From NCBI GenBank assembly GCA_037447655.1, contig JBBHKE010003308.1, positions 62,001-126,000 on the forward strand: a DNA stretch of 64,000 bases, in the 5' to 3' direction. Each line of letters starts with the position of its first letter. Position 1 is the stretch's first letter. A program made the translations under genes and the position numbers. The notes under the pieces were generated by a model, which was given only the letters and a program-made list of their open reading frames with translations, did no database searches and had not been told where the DNA came from. This DNA is from Zygnema cylindricum. Taxonomy: Eukaryota; Streptophyta; Zygnematophyceae; Zygnematales; Zygnemataceae. Positions 44,334 to 57,300 of this stretch are shown here, in pieces.

Positions 44334-45940
44334 TAGTGTTGGGTATCGGGTAAATTCATATCGCGATAATTTTGGTATTCGATATATCGAATATCGATCG
44401 AGCAGAATCCTCGATATATCGTACCGGGACCAATATAAATTATCGCGATATATAGTATTTTTTTAAATTTAAAATTTTATATTTTTGTATAATATGTTAT
44501 TTTAGCGAAAAAGATAAATTGTATGATACGCCACGTACGACGTGATTTTCGTTCCGTGACTTAAAGGTAGACGCCGCAAAATGTAACCGACAAAAAATTA
44601 CAGATTTTGTAATTTATATAATTACTTAGGGTGTGTCCCCGTGTGCATAAGTAAGGGTTTTTTTCTGTCTTTTTCCTGTAAAACTTAGCGTCGTACTGCA
44701 TAAGTTCCAACCGTACGAAGGAATCGCAAATTTGTAGAGTACAATTTGCGTCATCCTCGAACTTAGGATGTACGAAAAATTGTCGTCTTGTGTTTTTCGA
44801 CCCACTTCGACGACAAAAAACGTCATCTTCAACCTTATCTTTAAAACACATGCGCGATGTGTTTTAAAACTAGGGATTTTATGTAAACAAATAGGAACAC
44901 ATATTCGCACGTGCCGTAATTTTCCAAGTATTTCACACGATTTTTAAAGACAAAGGAAAATACGGAAGTCGCTATGTTTTGTCCGTTTGCATTTAATACG
45001 ACAAAGAAAATTACACAATTTGTTTAGTTTTGTCCGTTTTCATCCAGTACGGATTTTTTTTTTGCAGGGGTCTCGAAATTCCGATGCCATATCACGTCGA
45101 CCGGACAGGAGACGCAAAGGCAAAGCGCAACTTCTTCAACCGTGAAATGGTACAGGGTGGAAGGCGGTACGTCTACAATGTCAAGGTAAGACATGCGACG
45201 TCACACAAGCAGTTCCAAAAAATAACGTCCGACAACACAGATTGTAGACGTTGACAACCGTCACAGGTATTGTCGACGTATACAATCGTCACAAACGTAA
45301 CTTACGATACGTTCTTACACATAGGGATACTTGAAAAGCGGGTTCGGCGGATCCGCGCTAAAATACAGAGTAAGTTAGCTAAGTTACAAGTACATGGGGA
45401 CATACCCTTATCTGGGGTATGGTTACATCAGGGGGTCTTTGTAATAGTACGGACAACAAGATTTTAGTATTACAAAGGCCTCGGTTACATCGCGTATCGT
45501 AATTAATCAAGTTTTTACATACATGTTTTGATTTGAGTGGTTCCTTGTAAGCTGACGATCAAATCTCTAAAATCATGAAATATTTGGAAACCGACCATTT
45601 TCGTTTGAAAATCCGTACATGCGTATTACGTACGTGTACTTCGTAATGTACCTCAAAGACCTCTTTCACTCTGTTGCCTTTCTAGAAAAAACCGTATTTC
45701 TTTTCGGCAAAGATTTTACGATCACCTTGTCAGAAGGCCACGTGAATTTGGAAACCTGTGAAAATTTCCATTTTTTTTATATGCCTCGGTATATTGGCGA
45801 TACGATATATTGGCGATATATCGGCGATATATCGCGATTATTTGATGTTCGATATGTCGAAGCGAAATATCGATTATCGGGTACCTAAAATTCGATATAT
45901 ACATGGAATATCGGCAAAAGGTCCTCGATACCCAACACTA
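44334..45940. mobile_element. ATATCG-rich hAT element (1.6 kb), composite
   Basis: Ends TAGTGTTGGGTATCG and CGATACCCAACACTA. Target copies CTAATTGG and CTGATTGG differ at one base. The interior includes a half PIF-like MITE at 45413-45760 and unidentified sequence. It has no transposase. The copy at 3775-4289 has the same composite right part. Confidence 0.8.
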
Positions 45941-45951
45941 CTGATTGGGTT

Positions 45952-46836
45952 TAGAGGTCGCAAATGGTCAACCGAAATCGTGACCGACCGTTAATCGACC
46001 GCCTGTGCCGGACCCGAAACGGATTCGGTTGCCAAATTTTGAGGGCCGGGCGGTTGCGGTCGGTTGATTCACCAGAAAAAAAAACGGTCGGTTACGGTCG
46101 GTCAACCAAAAAACCAAAAAAAATGAAAAATTTGTACTGTCCCTACAATCCTTATTGTACTTTGTACTCTTTGGTATCGTGGAAGTACGTGACATCATGA
46201 TTAGCGTCACAAATCTGACACGCTAGTAACACTATTCATTTCGCAAATCTTAGGGAACGCGACAAAGCGTCGCAAATTTGACACGGTACACCGCCAATCG
46301 CTATTAGAGTATATAACGCCAATTCGGTGCCCTTTTTTCAAAAATAAAAAACCTGAAATACAATTAATAACGCTATTTAAGTACGTGGACCATAATTTGC
46401 CACGTCTCAGGTACTAAATTAGAATCAATAACGCTAATTGTTTTTTGACACTATTTAATCCTTGACTCTAATAGCGATTGGCGGTGTAGTACACTATTCA
46501 TTTCACAAATCTTAGGGAACGCGATAATGCGTCGCAAATCTGACACGCTAGTAAACACTATTCATTTCGTAAATCTAAGGGAAAGGGACAAATTTTAATT
46601 TTTGGCTTATTCATACGTTGTACATTAGTTAATTTTGTACTTTTTCGATTACGGGCGGGCACGGTTAGTCGCGAGAAATCGAGTTTCGGTTAACTTTTAT
46701 TTTCGTAAACGCCGGTCGGCTAACGTTTAACAATTTTGGAGCGTGACATAACCCGGCCGGGCGTCGGTTACTCAGATTTTGAAAAAAAAAAACGGTCGGT
46801 TTCGGTTATGTAAAATTTTGACTTTTGCGACCTCTG
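45952..46836. mobile_element. hAT MITE (885 bp) with nested Stowaway
   Basis: Ends TAGAGGTCGCAAA and TTTTGCGACCTCTG, flanked by a perfect duplication ATTGGGTT (45944-45951 and 46837-46844). The left target copy overlaps the right target copy of the preceding element. It is inserted about 370 bp upstream of the OEP7-like start codon. Confidence 0.9.
46289..46486. mobile_element. Stowaway-like MITE (198 bp)
   Basis: Ends CACCGCCAATCGCTATTAG and its exact complement, with TA on each side. Nested in the hAT MITE at 45952-46836, and almost the same as the copy at 27066-27263. Confidence 0.85.
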
Positions 46837-47208
46837 ATTGGGTTTCTTGGTCTTTCGAAGTTTGACATGAAACGGTAACTCGAACATAGAAAGCCGAGAA
46901 AGGCAAAAGATTGCAGATAACTGGCATCTTCTTTATTCAAAAGTACAGATTCCTTTTCCCGTGAACTGAGGACAATCCGCAGTCTCACACGTGGATTGTT
47001 ACGGCATGACAACGTGTCATGGTCGGTTGGAAGAATGAAAATCAACCAGTTAAGCAATATTCAACCAGTGTGGAGCAAGAAAGAAAAGGGAGTGATACAC
47101 CATATACACAAGTTACCAGGTACTCACGAAACTAAAGAGAGAAAGAAAAAGAAAAAGTTTCAGTTTGCTTGAAAGAATCGTTACAGGAAAACCTAATAGA
47201 TCATAGAA

Positions 47209-47394
47209 ATGGATCCTATTTCTATTACAGTAATTTCCGTCGTAGGAGCTATTGGTTTTGGTTGGTGTGCCATTGAGTTAGCTTGCAAACCATGTTTACA
47301 ATCAGCTAGAAGCTTTATGGCAACTGACAATGATGATCCTACAAATCCATTGAAGGGAAAACCTGACACAGGATCAGATTTTTCTGTCGTTTGA
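47209..47394 (+). CDS. OEP7: OEP7-like chloroplast outer-envelope anchor protein
   Basis: A single-exon frame of 61 residues. Residues about 5-30 form one hydrophobic segment containing GFGWCAIELACKPCL, which parallels the GW-AIE-A-KP-L pattern of plant OEP7. OEP7 is a signal-anchored protein of about 64 residues that inserts in the chloroplast outer envelope with its C-terminus in the cytosol. Basic residues follow the membrane segment, as needed for plastid targeting, and then an acidic, proline-containing tail (DNDDPTNPLKGKPD). Length, membrane position and motif all agree. A hAT MITE ends about 370 bp upstream. Another small frame starts 71 bases after the stop codon on the same strand. 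Function is inferred from the family. Confidence 0.7.
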   Translation: MDPISITVISVVGAIGFGWCAIELACKPCLQSARSFMATDNDDPTNPLKGKPDTGSDFSVV

Positions 47395-47465
47395 GTTTGG
47401 AGTTTGCAGGTAGTAAGGAACAAGCCCTGGATTCATTTCTTTATTATAAAAGCAGTATAGGAGGC

Positions 47466-47621
47466 ATGGGAGCTTCCAGAAAAGCTTCAGAGGGACGAAG
47501 CAACGTTAAGGATATTCTGGTCATCATTATCGGCATTGGACTTATTTGGTGGACTGCACATATAATGAAGAGTTCCGTCAATGGGACGAAGACAGGATAT
47601 GATGACGATGACGATGATTAA
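47466..47621 (+). CDS. Small single-pass membrane protein, acidic tail
   Basis: A 51-residue frame from MGASRKASEG to a tail of six aspartates. Residues about 17-34 (DILVIIIGIGLIWWTAHI) form one membrane span with basic residues before it. I do not recognise the family. It begins 71 bases behind the OEP7-like stop codon, and the frame is open further upstream to 47367. It could be the second cistron of one transcript, an alternative exon, or a chance frame. The clean hydrophobic span and the charge pattern argue against chance, but the short length keeps confidence low. Confidence 0.4.
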   Translation: MGASRKASEGRSNVKDILVIIIGIGLIWWTAHIMKSSVNGTKTGYDDDDDD

Positions 47622-49265
47622 AACCAGGAATGAGGGAACTGAAGTAAACTTTTCAGTATAATTTTTGTCCCTTATGGATTGCCCTGTCATGGGTAAAAGA
47701 ACCAGCAAAACACTGCGACTTTTTTTTGTCACGAGGTCCCTGTCATCAGTAAATAACCTTCGTCGCTATATTTGATTGGGCATGTAAACTGCTCGTAATT
47801 TTTTCCCCTGTTCCTTTGAACAATAAGGGTTCTCTACTAATGAGATAGGTTTTGGCCAAGAGCTCTGCAGAATGGAGATTGATGCCAAAATTCTTAAGTT
47901 CTGTGATAGCATATTATAAACTATCATACAAAAGTTTCTTTCCAATGGCAATGGCTTGAACAAGTGAAGCTTTGATGAAATGTCACTGGCTGTACTGTGG
48001 CGGTTCACTTTTCACGGTCAGGCTGGTCACTTCTATGGCTTTGTCTGTGACACTGGTCACATTGGCGTGCTCTTTTTTCGGCTGCCTGTGAAGACTATGC
48101 CTGCTTGGACTTGAAAATCAGAGGTGATACAATTTTTTATCATGTTTTGATGAATGTCTCATGCGGGGTTCTAAAGAAAACTAAAAATTGTCATGAAAAT
48201 TGGATGTGATCGAGGATGTAACATTTGCAGTCCCTAAATTTCTCGATACACCGCAATCAGTTGTTGGAACTTATGGACTCCGGATAGTATAAAGAACGAG
48301 AAACCCAATGTTTGTGCACATAGCATGTTGTAAATAAGTTTGCATGTGATTTCTTGGTAATTGGTTCAGGATTGCAAGTGGTGTCCCTGCATGAGTTCCC
48401 ACCGTAGTGAATACCAGTTTACAACTTAACAAACCAGTCACTAAGACAAAAGATTCTCGTTTAATAGTCTTAAAATATCAAATGTGTAGTAAACAAGGAT
48501 TATGGCAAAATATGACAAAAAACTGACAATTGCTTCGGGCAAATACAAAACGCTTAATATAGAGTGTGCAGTGGCAAACCATTCGAGAATAGGAGTGGAA
48601 TAAAAGACAAAACGTAGGAGCAACAATCACAAAGAACCAAATTACAAATACCCACGACCAAAAAACCCAAACCATAGAAAAAGGCCCGGATCAGCTAACA
48701 AAAATGGAATCCTCCAGATATGGGAAAACATGAAAGGCAATAAGGAAAATGACAGGTGGATAGAGAATATCAATCAACAGGCTCCACCTGCTGTGTGCAT
48801 TACAGTAGGACATCTTTTACTATACAGCAATACTTTGTAATCTGTGACTCAACTTCGGCCTTTATCGAGCCCGAGGATTCTGCTCTAAAATAAAGTAAAA
48901 ATGAAAAAAATTCGCACTACAGCTGAGACCAAATGATTAAATGGCGCAAAAAAAAAATTGCGTCAATTTATGCTAACACTCAACTAAAAGTCAAAAAAAT
49001 GACTAAATACCCACAAATTCGCCATATAATCGCTGCCATTTTTGTACCAATTCTCGCGGCTTTATAAGAGCACAGTATCTACAAACCATCACTGACAGGA
49101 ATCAGATGACATATTGATACACGTTCCACCAAGATTGATCAATACAAAAACCTACGCCCTCAAACAAGCTTGAACAGACGATAATAGCTCATAGCTCTCC
49201 ATTCACGAACTGTTCACCACTCAATACCGAGGAGAAAATATTTATAAATCTTATGTTGATAAGGC
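47622..49265. other. No gene; convergent 3' flanks
   Basis: Lies between the plus-strand small genes and the minus-strand fibrillin gene, so it probably contains both 3' untranslated regions. It has no recognisable repeat termini and no long frames, in contrast to the MITE-dense DNA on either side. Confidence 0.5.
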
Positions 49266-51009
49266 CTAAAGAACTCGTCGCGCCGCGATGTCGGATTGAA
49301 GTGGTGTGAATTGAAAGACGACAAAATCTGGGTCCAAGTAGAGAACAGGGAATACTGAGAACTGGGGAAAGAAGAGAGAACGGCCCATAGTATTGATGAG
49401 TCCACCAAGGAAAGAATTCTGCATGCAAATATACCCACTGGAAATTAGGTGACTATGAGATTTGATTGTGGTTTGGGTAACCGAAAAGTTAGTACCAAGA
49501 ATAGCTTCAATGAATTAAAAAAGCATGAACAACGATGAAGAGAACCAAGGAGATAAAACCTGTTACAGAATGATTATACGCACGAACATGTTAAAGAGAT
49601 CAACATTTTGCCAACAGTGATGTTTAAAGAATTCAAAAGCTAAAATCCACTTATCAATCTCCATAGTGACAACATGTACAGTCGCCAGACTTCTCACCTC
49701 GCCTTTAGAGTCATCTCTCAGATTGACAGCACCAATATCCCACCAAAACTCGTTAAAAAGAATCTTCACATTTTTGTCTCCCTCAAGGACAATGTCTCCG
49801 GCTGCACTCAGCCAACCCTGACCAACAAACGGTACATTGTACCGTACATTGCTCGAAAGCTTTGTGCCTTTGAGTGTGTAGCGAATAGGATCGAATCGTA
49901 CTCCCAAGGGCCCCGATAATCTGACAAACGGAAGAATTTGGCAATGGAAAAAATGATAGCAAGCTCTTTTGATGACTTGGATTCCTTCCACAGCATTTTA
50001 ACTGCTTAAGCACAACTGGTATTATCTACTGAACTTTTGGACGTCTGGACAAAGACACACAAAGAGAAATAACACACACACACATTTCTCAGGCGTTTCC
50101 TTTCGTTTATGAGAAATGTCCATTAACTTCCAAAAATGAAAAGAAGAAACTTCTGATTACAATCTTATTTTAATCTGGATACAAATACAACAGTGAGAGC
50201 ATTCCACAATCAGAACAGTCCCGGTATTTCCTGTCTCACCTGGTTAAGTGTGGAGCATGGAATACTTCCCAAGTACCCTGTCCTAAAGCCACACTCTCTT
50301 TCGCAGGTTCCTCCAAAATATTATTTGCCACCATAGACTTCACAGCAGCATCCAGTTCGGCAGTTCCTGCTTTGTCCAAATACAGCGTTGCGGAACCTCC
50401 CGAATCACCTTTGAGCAATGCAGGAAACCTAGAAATGACATCCGTTCCTTTCTCCTTTCCCTCCCCTCCTCCAACGCCATTCTGGCTGCTAAGAAAACGC
50501 AGAATTGTGTTTTTCCATGGTGGAAGGTTTGAAGATTCTTGGCCTTCAAAACTTTGGTTTTGGACCAATGACGGGGCGGAAATGCTGCCAGAATTGCCAT
50601 CCTCCATGGCTGTGGCTTGGCTGGATTGCACCCATACTGTGACAGGGGCTGTGACACCAGCATTTGTTGTTACGTCTCCATCTGCCGCTCCCGTCGACGC
50701 ACGGCACTCATGAGCAAAGTGAAAATGTTTTTGATCTCCTCTACTTTTTCTGAGCCCATAAATGAAGGGTGAAGCGTGCTTTAATAATACGGGTTTCAGG
50801 CTTGCTTGACCTGCAAGATAGCTGTTAGTGCATATTGGATAGGTGGATTTAGTGTTACTACTTTTCTCCGTGAGGGCATGAACAATGACATGGGAAGGGT
50901 ATTGATGCAATCGTAAAGGATAAGGCAGCTCTGTCGCAGGTGTGTGCAAATGGAGAGAAGGAACGGCAGGACGAGAGACGGAACACAGAGGAGAAAGATG
51001 CAAAACCAT
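49266..51009 (-). CDS. FBN: Fibrillin / plastid-lipid-associated protein (PAP)
   Basis: Three exons, 51009-50240, 49920-49698 and 49418-49266, join in phase at GT-AG sites to give 381 residues ending in TAG. The first 60 or so residues are rich in Ser, Pro, Leu and His with few acidic residues, like a chloroplast transit peptide. The PAP domain runs from about residue 210 to the end. It contains GTWEVFHAPHLTR, then FDPIRYTLKG, then GQGWLSAAG, and the conserved end LFFPQFSVFPVLYLD followed by IAARRVL. Fibrillins coat plastoglobules or bind thylakoids and affect lipid and quinone storage. The fit to the C-terminal motif fixes the third exon. The linker between transit peptide and domain is Gly/Ser/Glu-rich. 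The sub-group within the family is not determined. Confidence 0.88.
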
Positions 51010-51375
51010 GGCGAGTGTTTACTCTCTAGACGCCTCGAGGAAATTCGTCATAGCCTCGGCGCCATCCACAGATTCCGAACTCCTTGTGATGCATGCCTAT
51101 GTTTTAAAATTTAAATCGTATCCTAGACTTTTACTGTTTTACATCGTATTTAATTTCTGGTTCGAAGTGAGAGCGCTAAACAAGTTCGTATCGTACTATT
51201 TTGACGACAAAACTGACCAAAGTGTACCACGAAAAGGACAGCGAACACTGCTAATGGAAGTCCAGCCTAAATCGACGAGCATGTCACAAAAAAATATGGA
51301 GTATCGAAGTATTCGATATTAAATAATTAATTCTTGAGCACGATACAAAAATATCGATTTGCGAAAACCAATACC

Positions 51376-51692
51376 TAGTGTTGGGTATCGGGTAAATTCA
51401 TATCGCGATAATTGCGATATTCGATATATTGAATATCGATCGAGCAGATTCTTCGATATATCGTACCGGTACCAACATAAATCATCGCGATATATATCGC
51501 AAAAAAATGGGTGTCCGTACAGTCACAGTACGGAAAATCGTACGGTTATGGCTCAATATATTGACGATACGATATACCGGAAATATATCGCCAATACATC
51601 GCGATAATTTGGTTTTCGATATATCGGTTATCGGGTACCTGAAATTCGATATATATCGAATATCGGCAAAGGGTCCTCGATACCCAACACTA
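51376..51692. mobile_element. ATATCG-rich hAT MITE (317 bp)
   Basis: Ends TAGTGTTGGGTATCGGG and its complement, flanked by a perfect duplication CCAATACC (51368-51375 and 51693-51700). This is the shortest full copy of the family. Confidence 0.92.
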
Positions 51693-51707
51693 CCAATACC
51701 GGTGCTT

Positions 51708-52466
51708 CACCGCTAATCGTTATTAGTGTAATTTTTTTTTTAGCGTAAACGCTAATTTAGTGTTAATAACGCTAATTTGTGATTTTGTGTCAGGGTGTAC
51801 GCTGAGCTGTTATCAATACTATTTAAAGTTCAGGTGTACTATCCTGAAAGCTTTCGCCGAAATCCGTACTTGTGCAGTTTGGGAATCGTACGAAAGATGT
51901 AAATTACAGTAGAGTAAAATTAACGCTATTTTATGCTTTATATTTCGTACTTTTCCGCTCTTTTCTGGCGGCTAATTAGTACTGAAATCTAATTTACATG
52001 CGAAGCGCACTTAATGTTGTAAAATTGAGATGTCTCGACGACGCGATGTACGTAAACGAGCTTCTCGTACATCACACTAATTTCGACGAACGTAATATAA
52101 AATGGTCAACACTAAATAAATACTTTCCATATTAGCGTTAATTCTATTTTAATGTTAATAACACTACAGTACTGAACTGTACAGTACTGTACCGTACTGA
52201 ATCTTGCAACTTTTTGGCCCCCCGGGGTGCCGAAGACGTCCGCGACCGCTCGTTAAGGGTTTATTTTTTCTGTTTTTGTTTTTTTTTTATTAAAAAAACA
52301 ACCCAAAACCCAAAACCCTATTTCTCGTACCCGATCCCAAGAGGTTCCGAATGTCGGCGCGAGGTGCCGCGAGGTGCCGAAGGTCCCACACTTGTATGGG
52401 GGCTTGTTAGGCCGAAAAAAGCCGCGTTGAAATTAGTGTTACTAACACTAATAACGATTAGCGGTA
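51708..52466. mobile_element. Stowaway-like element (0.76 kb)
   Basis: Ends CACCGCTAATCGTTATTAG and its complement CTAATAACGATTAGCGGTA. The flanking TA is kept only on the right. Contains CAGTACTGTAC-type words and an internal A/T-run inverted repeat near 52260-52320. Confidence 0.65.
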
Positions 52467-52921
52467 TACCAGTATCATGTTGAAATTCTGAAGCGAAAGT
52501 TTCTGCCGTGTGCCACGTGGCCGATAAGACCAGACTACTAGGATTCTTCCATCAATAACATTACCACGTGGATGGTTTGCTGCTGTCAGTCTTCACGCAT
52601 CATATGCATGTACGTCTCAAATTTGAAATTTCCAACGTCTGCTGCAAATTGCCCGAATCTGCAATGAGAATTGGACAAGTGGACGAAAGCTAAAGTACGC
52701 ACTCGAATTAGAGATATCCAGCATTCATCTGCTCTAGTAGAACCGGGTTTCAACTCCTATGTGGCTGTCAACCTGCCACGATGCGACCTTTGAGTAAAGT
52801 ACGGTACAGTACAGTACCGTAGTGCTACGTATGCGTACCGCATCGCCCGGCTCATAATTGTTTTAATTTATCCCTAAAATTGTACCAATCTCGGTCCAAA
52901 TATTATAAATTTTGCACAGTA

Positions 52922-53120
52922 CACCGCGAATCGTTATTAGCGTTGATAAATTATTAGAGTAAAGAAAAAATTAGCGTCGTTCATTCTAATTTAGTGCCAG
53001 GAGACGTGGCAGATTATGGTTCACGTCCTTAAATAGCGTAGTTTATTCTATTTAGGGAATTAATGTCAAAATTTGAGGGCGCCGATATAGAGTTCATAAC
53101 GCTAATAACGATTCGCGGTG
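52922..53120. mobile_element. Stowaway-like MITE (199 bp)
   Basis: Ends CACCGCGAATCGTTATTAGCG and its complement, with TA on both sides (52920-52921 and 53121-53122). Confidence 0.88.
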
Positions 53121-53122
53121 TA

Positions 53123-53879
53123 CCCTAGAAGCTTGGTATTTTATGTACATTTGACGACCGGCCTTTTCAAACTGGTTGACGCTACACGTTTATGCGATTG
53201 GTGCTGGTTTAAGAGTATTTCGATCGCGAACACATTGGAATAAGTTCCGGTGTCGGGACGTCAAACGTGTCCGACATGCAAAACGTTCTTTACCGCCGTC
53301 CGTAATAGCGACAGCAGGTGTATGCGCGTGCGCGTATATTCGCTAAACTTTTTGGCGGGAAGCCTAATGCTAAAGTCGCGACAGCCTATCATATTTTGCA
53401 ATATGTTCGCGACGGAAATCCTCCCGGAGATGAAGTGGTCAATTTCATGAATCGATTCCTGTCTGCGTCAAATTATCGGAACATAATTTACTCTAATTTG
53501 TACTGCAACACCAAACATTTCCCAGCCGTTTGAATTCCCTCTGAAATTATGCTTTTTTTTTGAAGGCTCGGTCTACCTATATTCATTTTAAACCCAAGAA
53601 TACTGTACTGGATGCATCATTCGCGGCGCCATGGTTGTACAGTTATTCCGTACACAACCAAAGTGCAGTACGCCTAACGCTTAGAGCCTTAGAGGTGCAC
53701 GGCGCACCGTACACGTAAGCCCGAGCCCCCCGTTTAGGGATTCCTGTACCTTTACGCTCCCAAAGGTTCGAATCGCAGCGACGCCCTGCGCCTGTCGCCG
53801 ACCGTCATTCGCTCCAATCGCAAGCTGCCTCCGTCAGCAGCCATCGGGCGTCTGCGGACCCGACACGTGCCAAACGTGC
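53123..53879. other. No gene recognised; upstream of acyltransferase
   Basis: Frames up to about 70 codons without recognisable similarity. GC content rises toward the acyltransferase gene. Confidence 0.4.
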
Positions 53880-53934
53880 GAATTAGTAATTACTAATTAG
53901 TCATTAGTAATTAGTAATTAGTCATTAGTAATCA
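53880..53934. repeat. TTAGTAATTA short repeats before the acyltransferase start
   Basis: Several copies of ATTAGTAATTA and CATTAGTAA, partly palindromic, end just before the first possible start codon of the acyltransferase. AT-rich in a GC-rich setting. Confidence 0.6.
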
Positions 53935-53940
53935 CCTCGC

Positions 53941-54313
53941 ATGCAACTCCGTCTCTCGCGGAGGCCTTTCCGAAACCCTCTCGTTCTCTCTTCGGCAGTC
54001 ATGTCCTCCGTGATGACGTCAGCGGCGCTACTGTTCCTGGGCGTCATGTTCCTCTGCAGCGGCCTCGTGGTCAACGCCTGCCAGGTGACGCCACGTGGGA
54101 GGCGGCTGGGCGGGCTGCAGGGAGAGGGAGAGAAGCGAGGGAAATGGATTACGAGTGGGAGGGATGTCGCGGGGAAAACGAGTCTGAGCAGAAAAGTGAT
54201 GCGGAGAGACAAAGGGAGAGAGGGACGGGAAGGGAGAGGCAGAGCGGGGAACGGGAAGGTAGTGAGGAAGAACGAGAGCGACAGAGTGAGAGAACAGAAC
54301 GAGGGAGAGTGAT

Positions 54314-54373
<60 letters not shown>

Positions 54374-57300
54374 TGATAGAGAGAGAGAGAGAGAACAGAG
54401 CGAGGGAGAGTGGGAGAAGAGAGGGAGAGAGAGGAGCGAGAGGGAGAGGGAGCGGATTCCTGCTAATAGAGTGAGTGTGTGTTTGTGTGTCCGGTGTGTC
54501 CCCGGGCCTGCAGCTGGCGGCTCTCCTGGTGGTGTATCCTGTCTCCCTGCGCGGCTACCGCCTGGCCAACATAGTGCTCATCGACGCCTATTGGTCGCAG
54601 CTGGTGTGGCTGGTGGACTGGTGGGGCAACCTGGAGGTGAGAGAGGGAGAGGGAGGGAGAGGGAGGGAAGAGGGAAGGGGAAAGGGAAAGGGAGAGGGAA
54701 GGGGAAAGGGAAGGGGAGAGGGAATAAGAGGGTGTTTAATTAGTGTGGACTGGTCGAGTGGTTGGCAATGTGGAGGCGAGAGAGGGAGCGAGGGAGAGGG
54801 GGGGAAAGGAGGGAAGAAGAGGGTGTTTGAAGGGGTATGAAGACGTAAACCAGGAGGGAATTGGGGTTGAAGGATTGTGAGAGACTTGAAAAGTACTAAA
54901 GGAGACTGTCTTTTTTTGTCTGTTTGTGCAGTTGAGACTATACACAGATGCGGAAACATGGGAGAAGATCGGTGAGTGTTTGTTTTTTTTCTTCCGGTCT
55001 CGGTGGAAAGGGGAGAGAGGTGTTTTGTCGTGTCACTTGATTTTGGTGTTGAGAAGGCGGGAGAGGGAGGGAGGGCCTCCAGGTTTGGAACATGCTTTGG
55101 TTATTTGCAACCATCGGAGCGACGTGGATTGGGTGGTGGGATGGGTCATTGCCCAGGTACATGGGGACAAGGGGAAGGAGAGAGAGAAAGAGAGACCAGG
55201 ATGGAGGGAGGGGGAAGGGGAGAGGGAGGGGAGAGGAGGGATGGGAGAGGAGGGAGGGGAGAGGAGAGTGGTAAAATGGAGGGAAGTGGGAGAGTGGGGG
55301 AGATGGGAGAAATGGGAGATTGTGAGAGTGGGAACATGGGGAAACGAGAGAGAGGGAGAGTGGAAAAGTGGAAACAGGAGTTGGAGAAAGCGACAGAATG
55401 AAGTGGAATTGCAGGAATGTGGGACAGAGGAACAGGGAGAAAAGAAAGACAGAGAGACAGATAAAGGGAACGTGAGGGTGCATGTGAGGCAGGTAGAGAG
55501 ATGGAGGCTGAAAGGGGAAAGAGAGGGAGAAGAAACTGACAGGAGTGTGGGATGGTAATGTGGGCGTGTGGAGAAGGAGAGCAGCGCAAAGGTTGTCTGG
55601 GAGGCACCCGAGCTCTAATGAAAAAATCGGCGCAATATTTACCGGTGAGTCAATTTATTTAAAAGTCAACTTGCCCGGAAAAAAAAGAAAATAAGAACGC
55701 ATACCTGCCCGGAAAAATGATAAAGGCTAGAGGGTTGAGGAGACTTCAGGGGGTTTAAGGGGAGGAGGGAGATGGGGTAAATGCAGGTAATTGGATGGTC
55801 TATGTGGTTTGCGGAGTACATTTTCCTCGCGAGAAATTGGAACAAAGATCGGGCGGTTCTCGAGGTGGGATTTGCTATTGCAGTTTGAAGAGAGGGAAAG
55901 TGAAGAGAGGTTAAGGGAGACTGAGGTGAGGGAAAGGCAGAGAGGAAGAGGGAGAGGGAGAAAGGGAGAGGGAGAAAGGGAGAGGGAGAGGGAGAAAGGG
56001 AGAGGGAGAGGGAGAAAAGGAGAGGGAGAGGGAGACAATTAGGGGGAGAGGCAGGCAATTAGGGAGAGAGGCGAGGGAAGGAGAGGGAGACAGCGAGGAT
56101 GAGGGAAAGGCAGAGAAGGAGAAGGAGAGAGCGAGAGGGAGAGGGAGGCAACTAAGAAAGAGACAAGGGAAGGAGAGATAAAAAAGGGAAATGGAAAGAG
56201 GGATAGAGGGAGATTTGACGTGCTTTTGGGAGGGTGAGGGAGAGAGAGCAAAAGAGGGAGAGTTGGAGAGGGAAAGGGATACAATTACAGAGAGAAAACT
56301 GGGTAGTGTGAGAGAGGGAGGAGAGGGTGAGGGGGAGAGAGAGAGAGGCAGAGGGAGACAACTTCAGAGAGCGAAATGGGAAGAGAGAGATGAACAGAGG
56401 AAATTAGAGAGAAAGTGAGGGAGCGGGGGAGGAAGAAGAAAGGGGGAGAGACGGGCGGAGAGAGGGAGCAAGACAGGTGAGAGGGAGCGAGGCAGGCGAG
56501 GGGTGGAGAGAGAGGGGAAAAGAGAGATGGAGAGAGAGGGGGGCAGAGAGGATGTCCAGGTCCAGGTCGAGGTCAAGGTTGAGGTCGAGGTTGAGGTCGA
56601 GGTTGAGGTTGAGGTTGAGGTTGAGGTCTAGGTCTGATGTGGGATAGGGAGAGGGGGGAGGCGAGGGAGTGGCAGCGTGGTCTGAAGCGTCTGCGGGGCT
56701 TCCCTGGCGCCCTCTGGGTGGCGCTGTTTGTGGAGGGCACGCGCTTCACGCCCGCCAAGCTCGCTGCCGCACAGGCCTTCGCCGAATCCGCTGGCCTGCC
56801 CATACCACGCAACACACTCGTGCCAAGGACCAAGGCAGGTCTCCTTCCTCTCCCTCCCTCTCCCTCCCTCCCCCTCCGTCTCCCTCCCTCTTCCTCCCTC
56901 TCCTTCCCTCTCTCTCCCTCTCCCTCAGTCTCGCTCCCTCTCGCTCTCTCTCCTTCCCTCTCGCTCCCTCTCCCTCTGTCTCCCTCCGTCCCCCTTCGTC
57001 TCCCTTCCTCGCCCTCCTCTCTCTCCTCCACTTCCTTTCCTTGGGATTCCCTTGTTTCCCCTCCTCTCCCTCTCCCTTTTCACTTGTATTTACTTGGGTC
57101 TGCCTTGTCTGTTCTCCTCTCCCTCCTCCCTCTCCCTTCCTTTCTTTGGGTCTCCCTCGTCTGCTCTCCTCTTCCTCTCCCACTTCCCCTTCCTTTTCGT
57201 GGGTCTTCCTTGTCTGATCTCCTCTCCCTCTTCCCCTTCCTTTCCTCGGGTCTCTTTCATCTCCCCTTCTCTCCCTCTCCCTCTTCCTCTTCCTTTTTGC

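Noticed and set aside
49563-49697. Extension of fibrillin exon 2 to the end of its open frame
   Set aside because: A strong donor (GAG|GTGAGA) at 49698 and the next exon at 49418 restore the conserved PAP C-terminus; the extension has no similarity.
52214-52483. 89-codon frame as a gene
   Set aside because: It lies inside a Stowaway-like element and spans an A/T-run inverted repeat.
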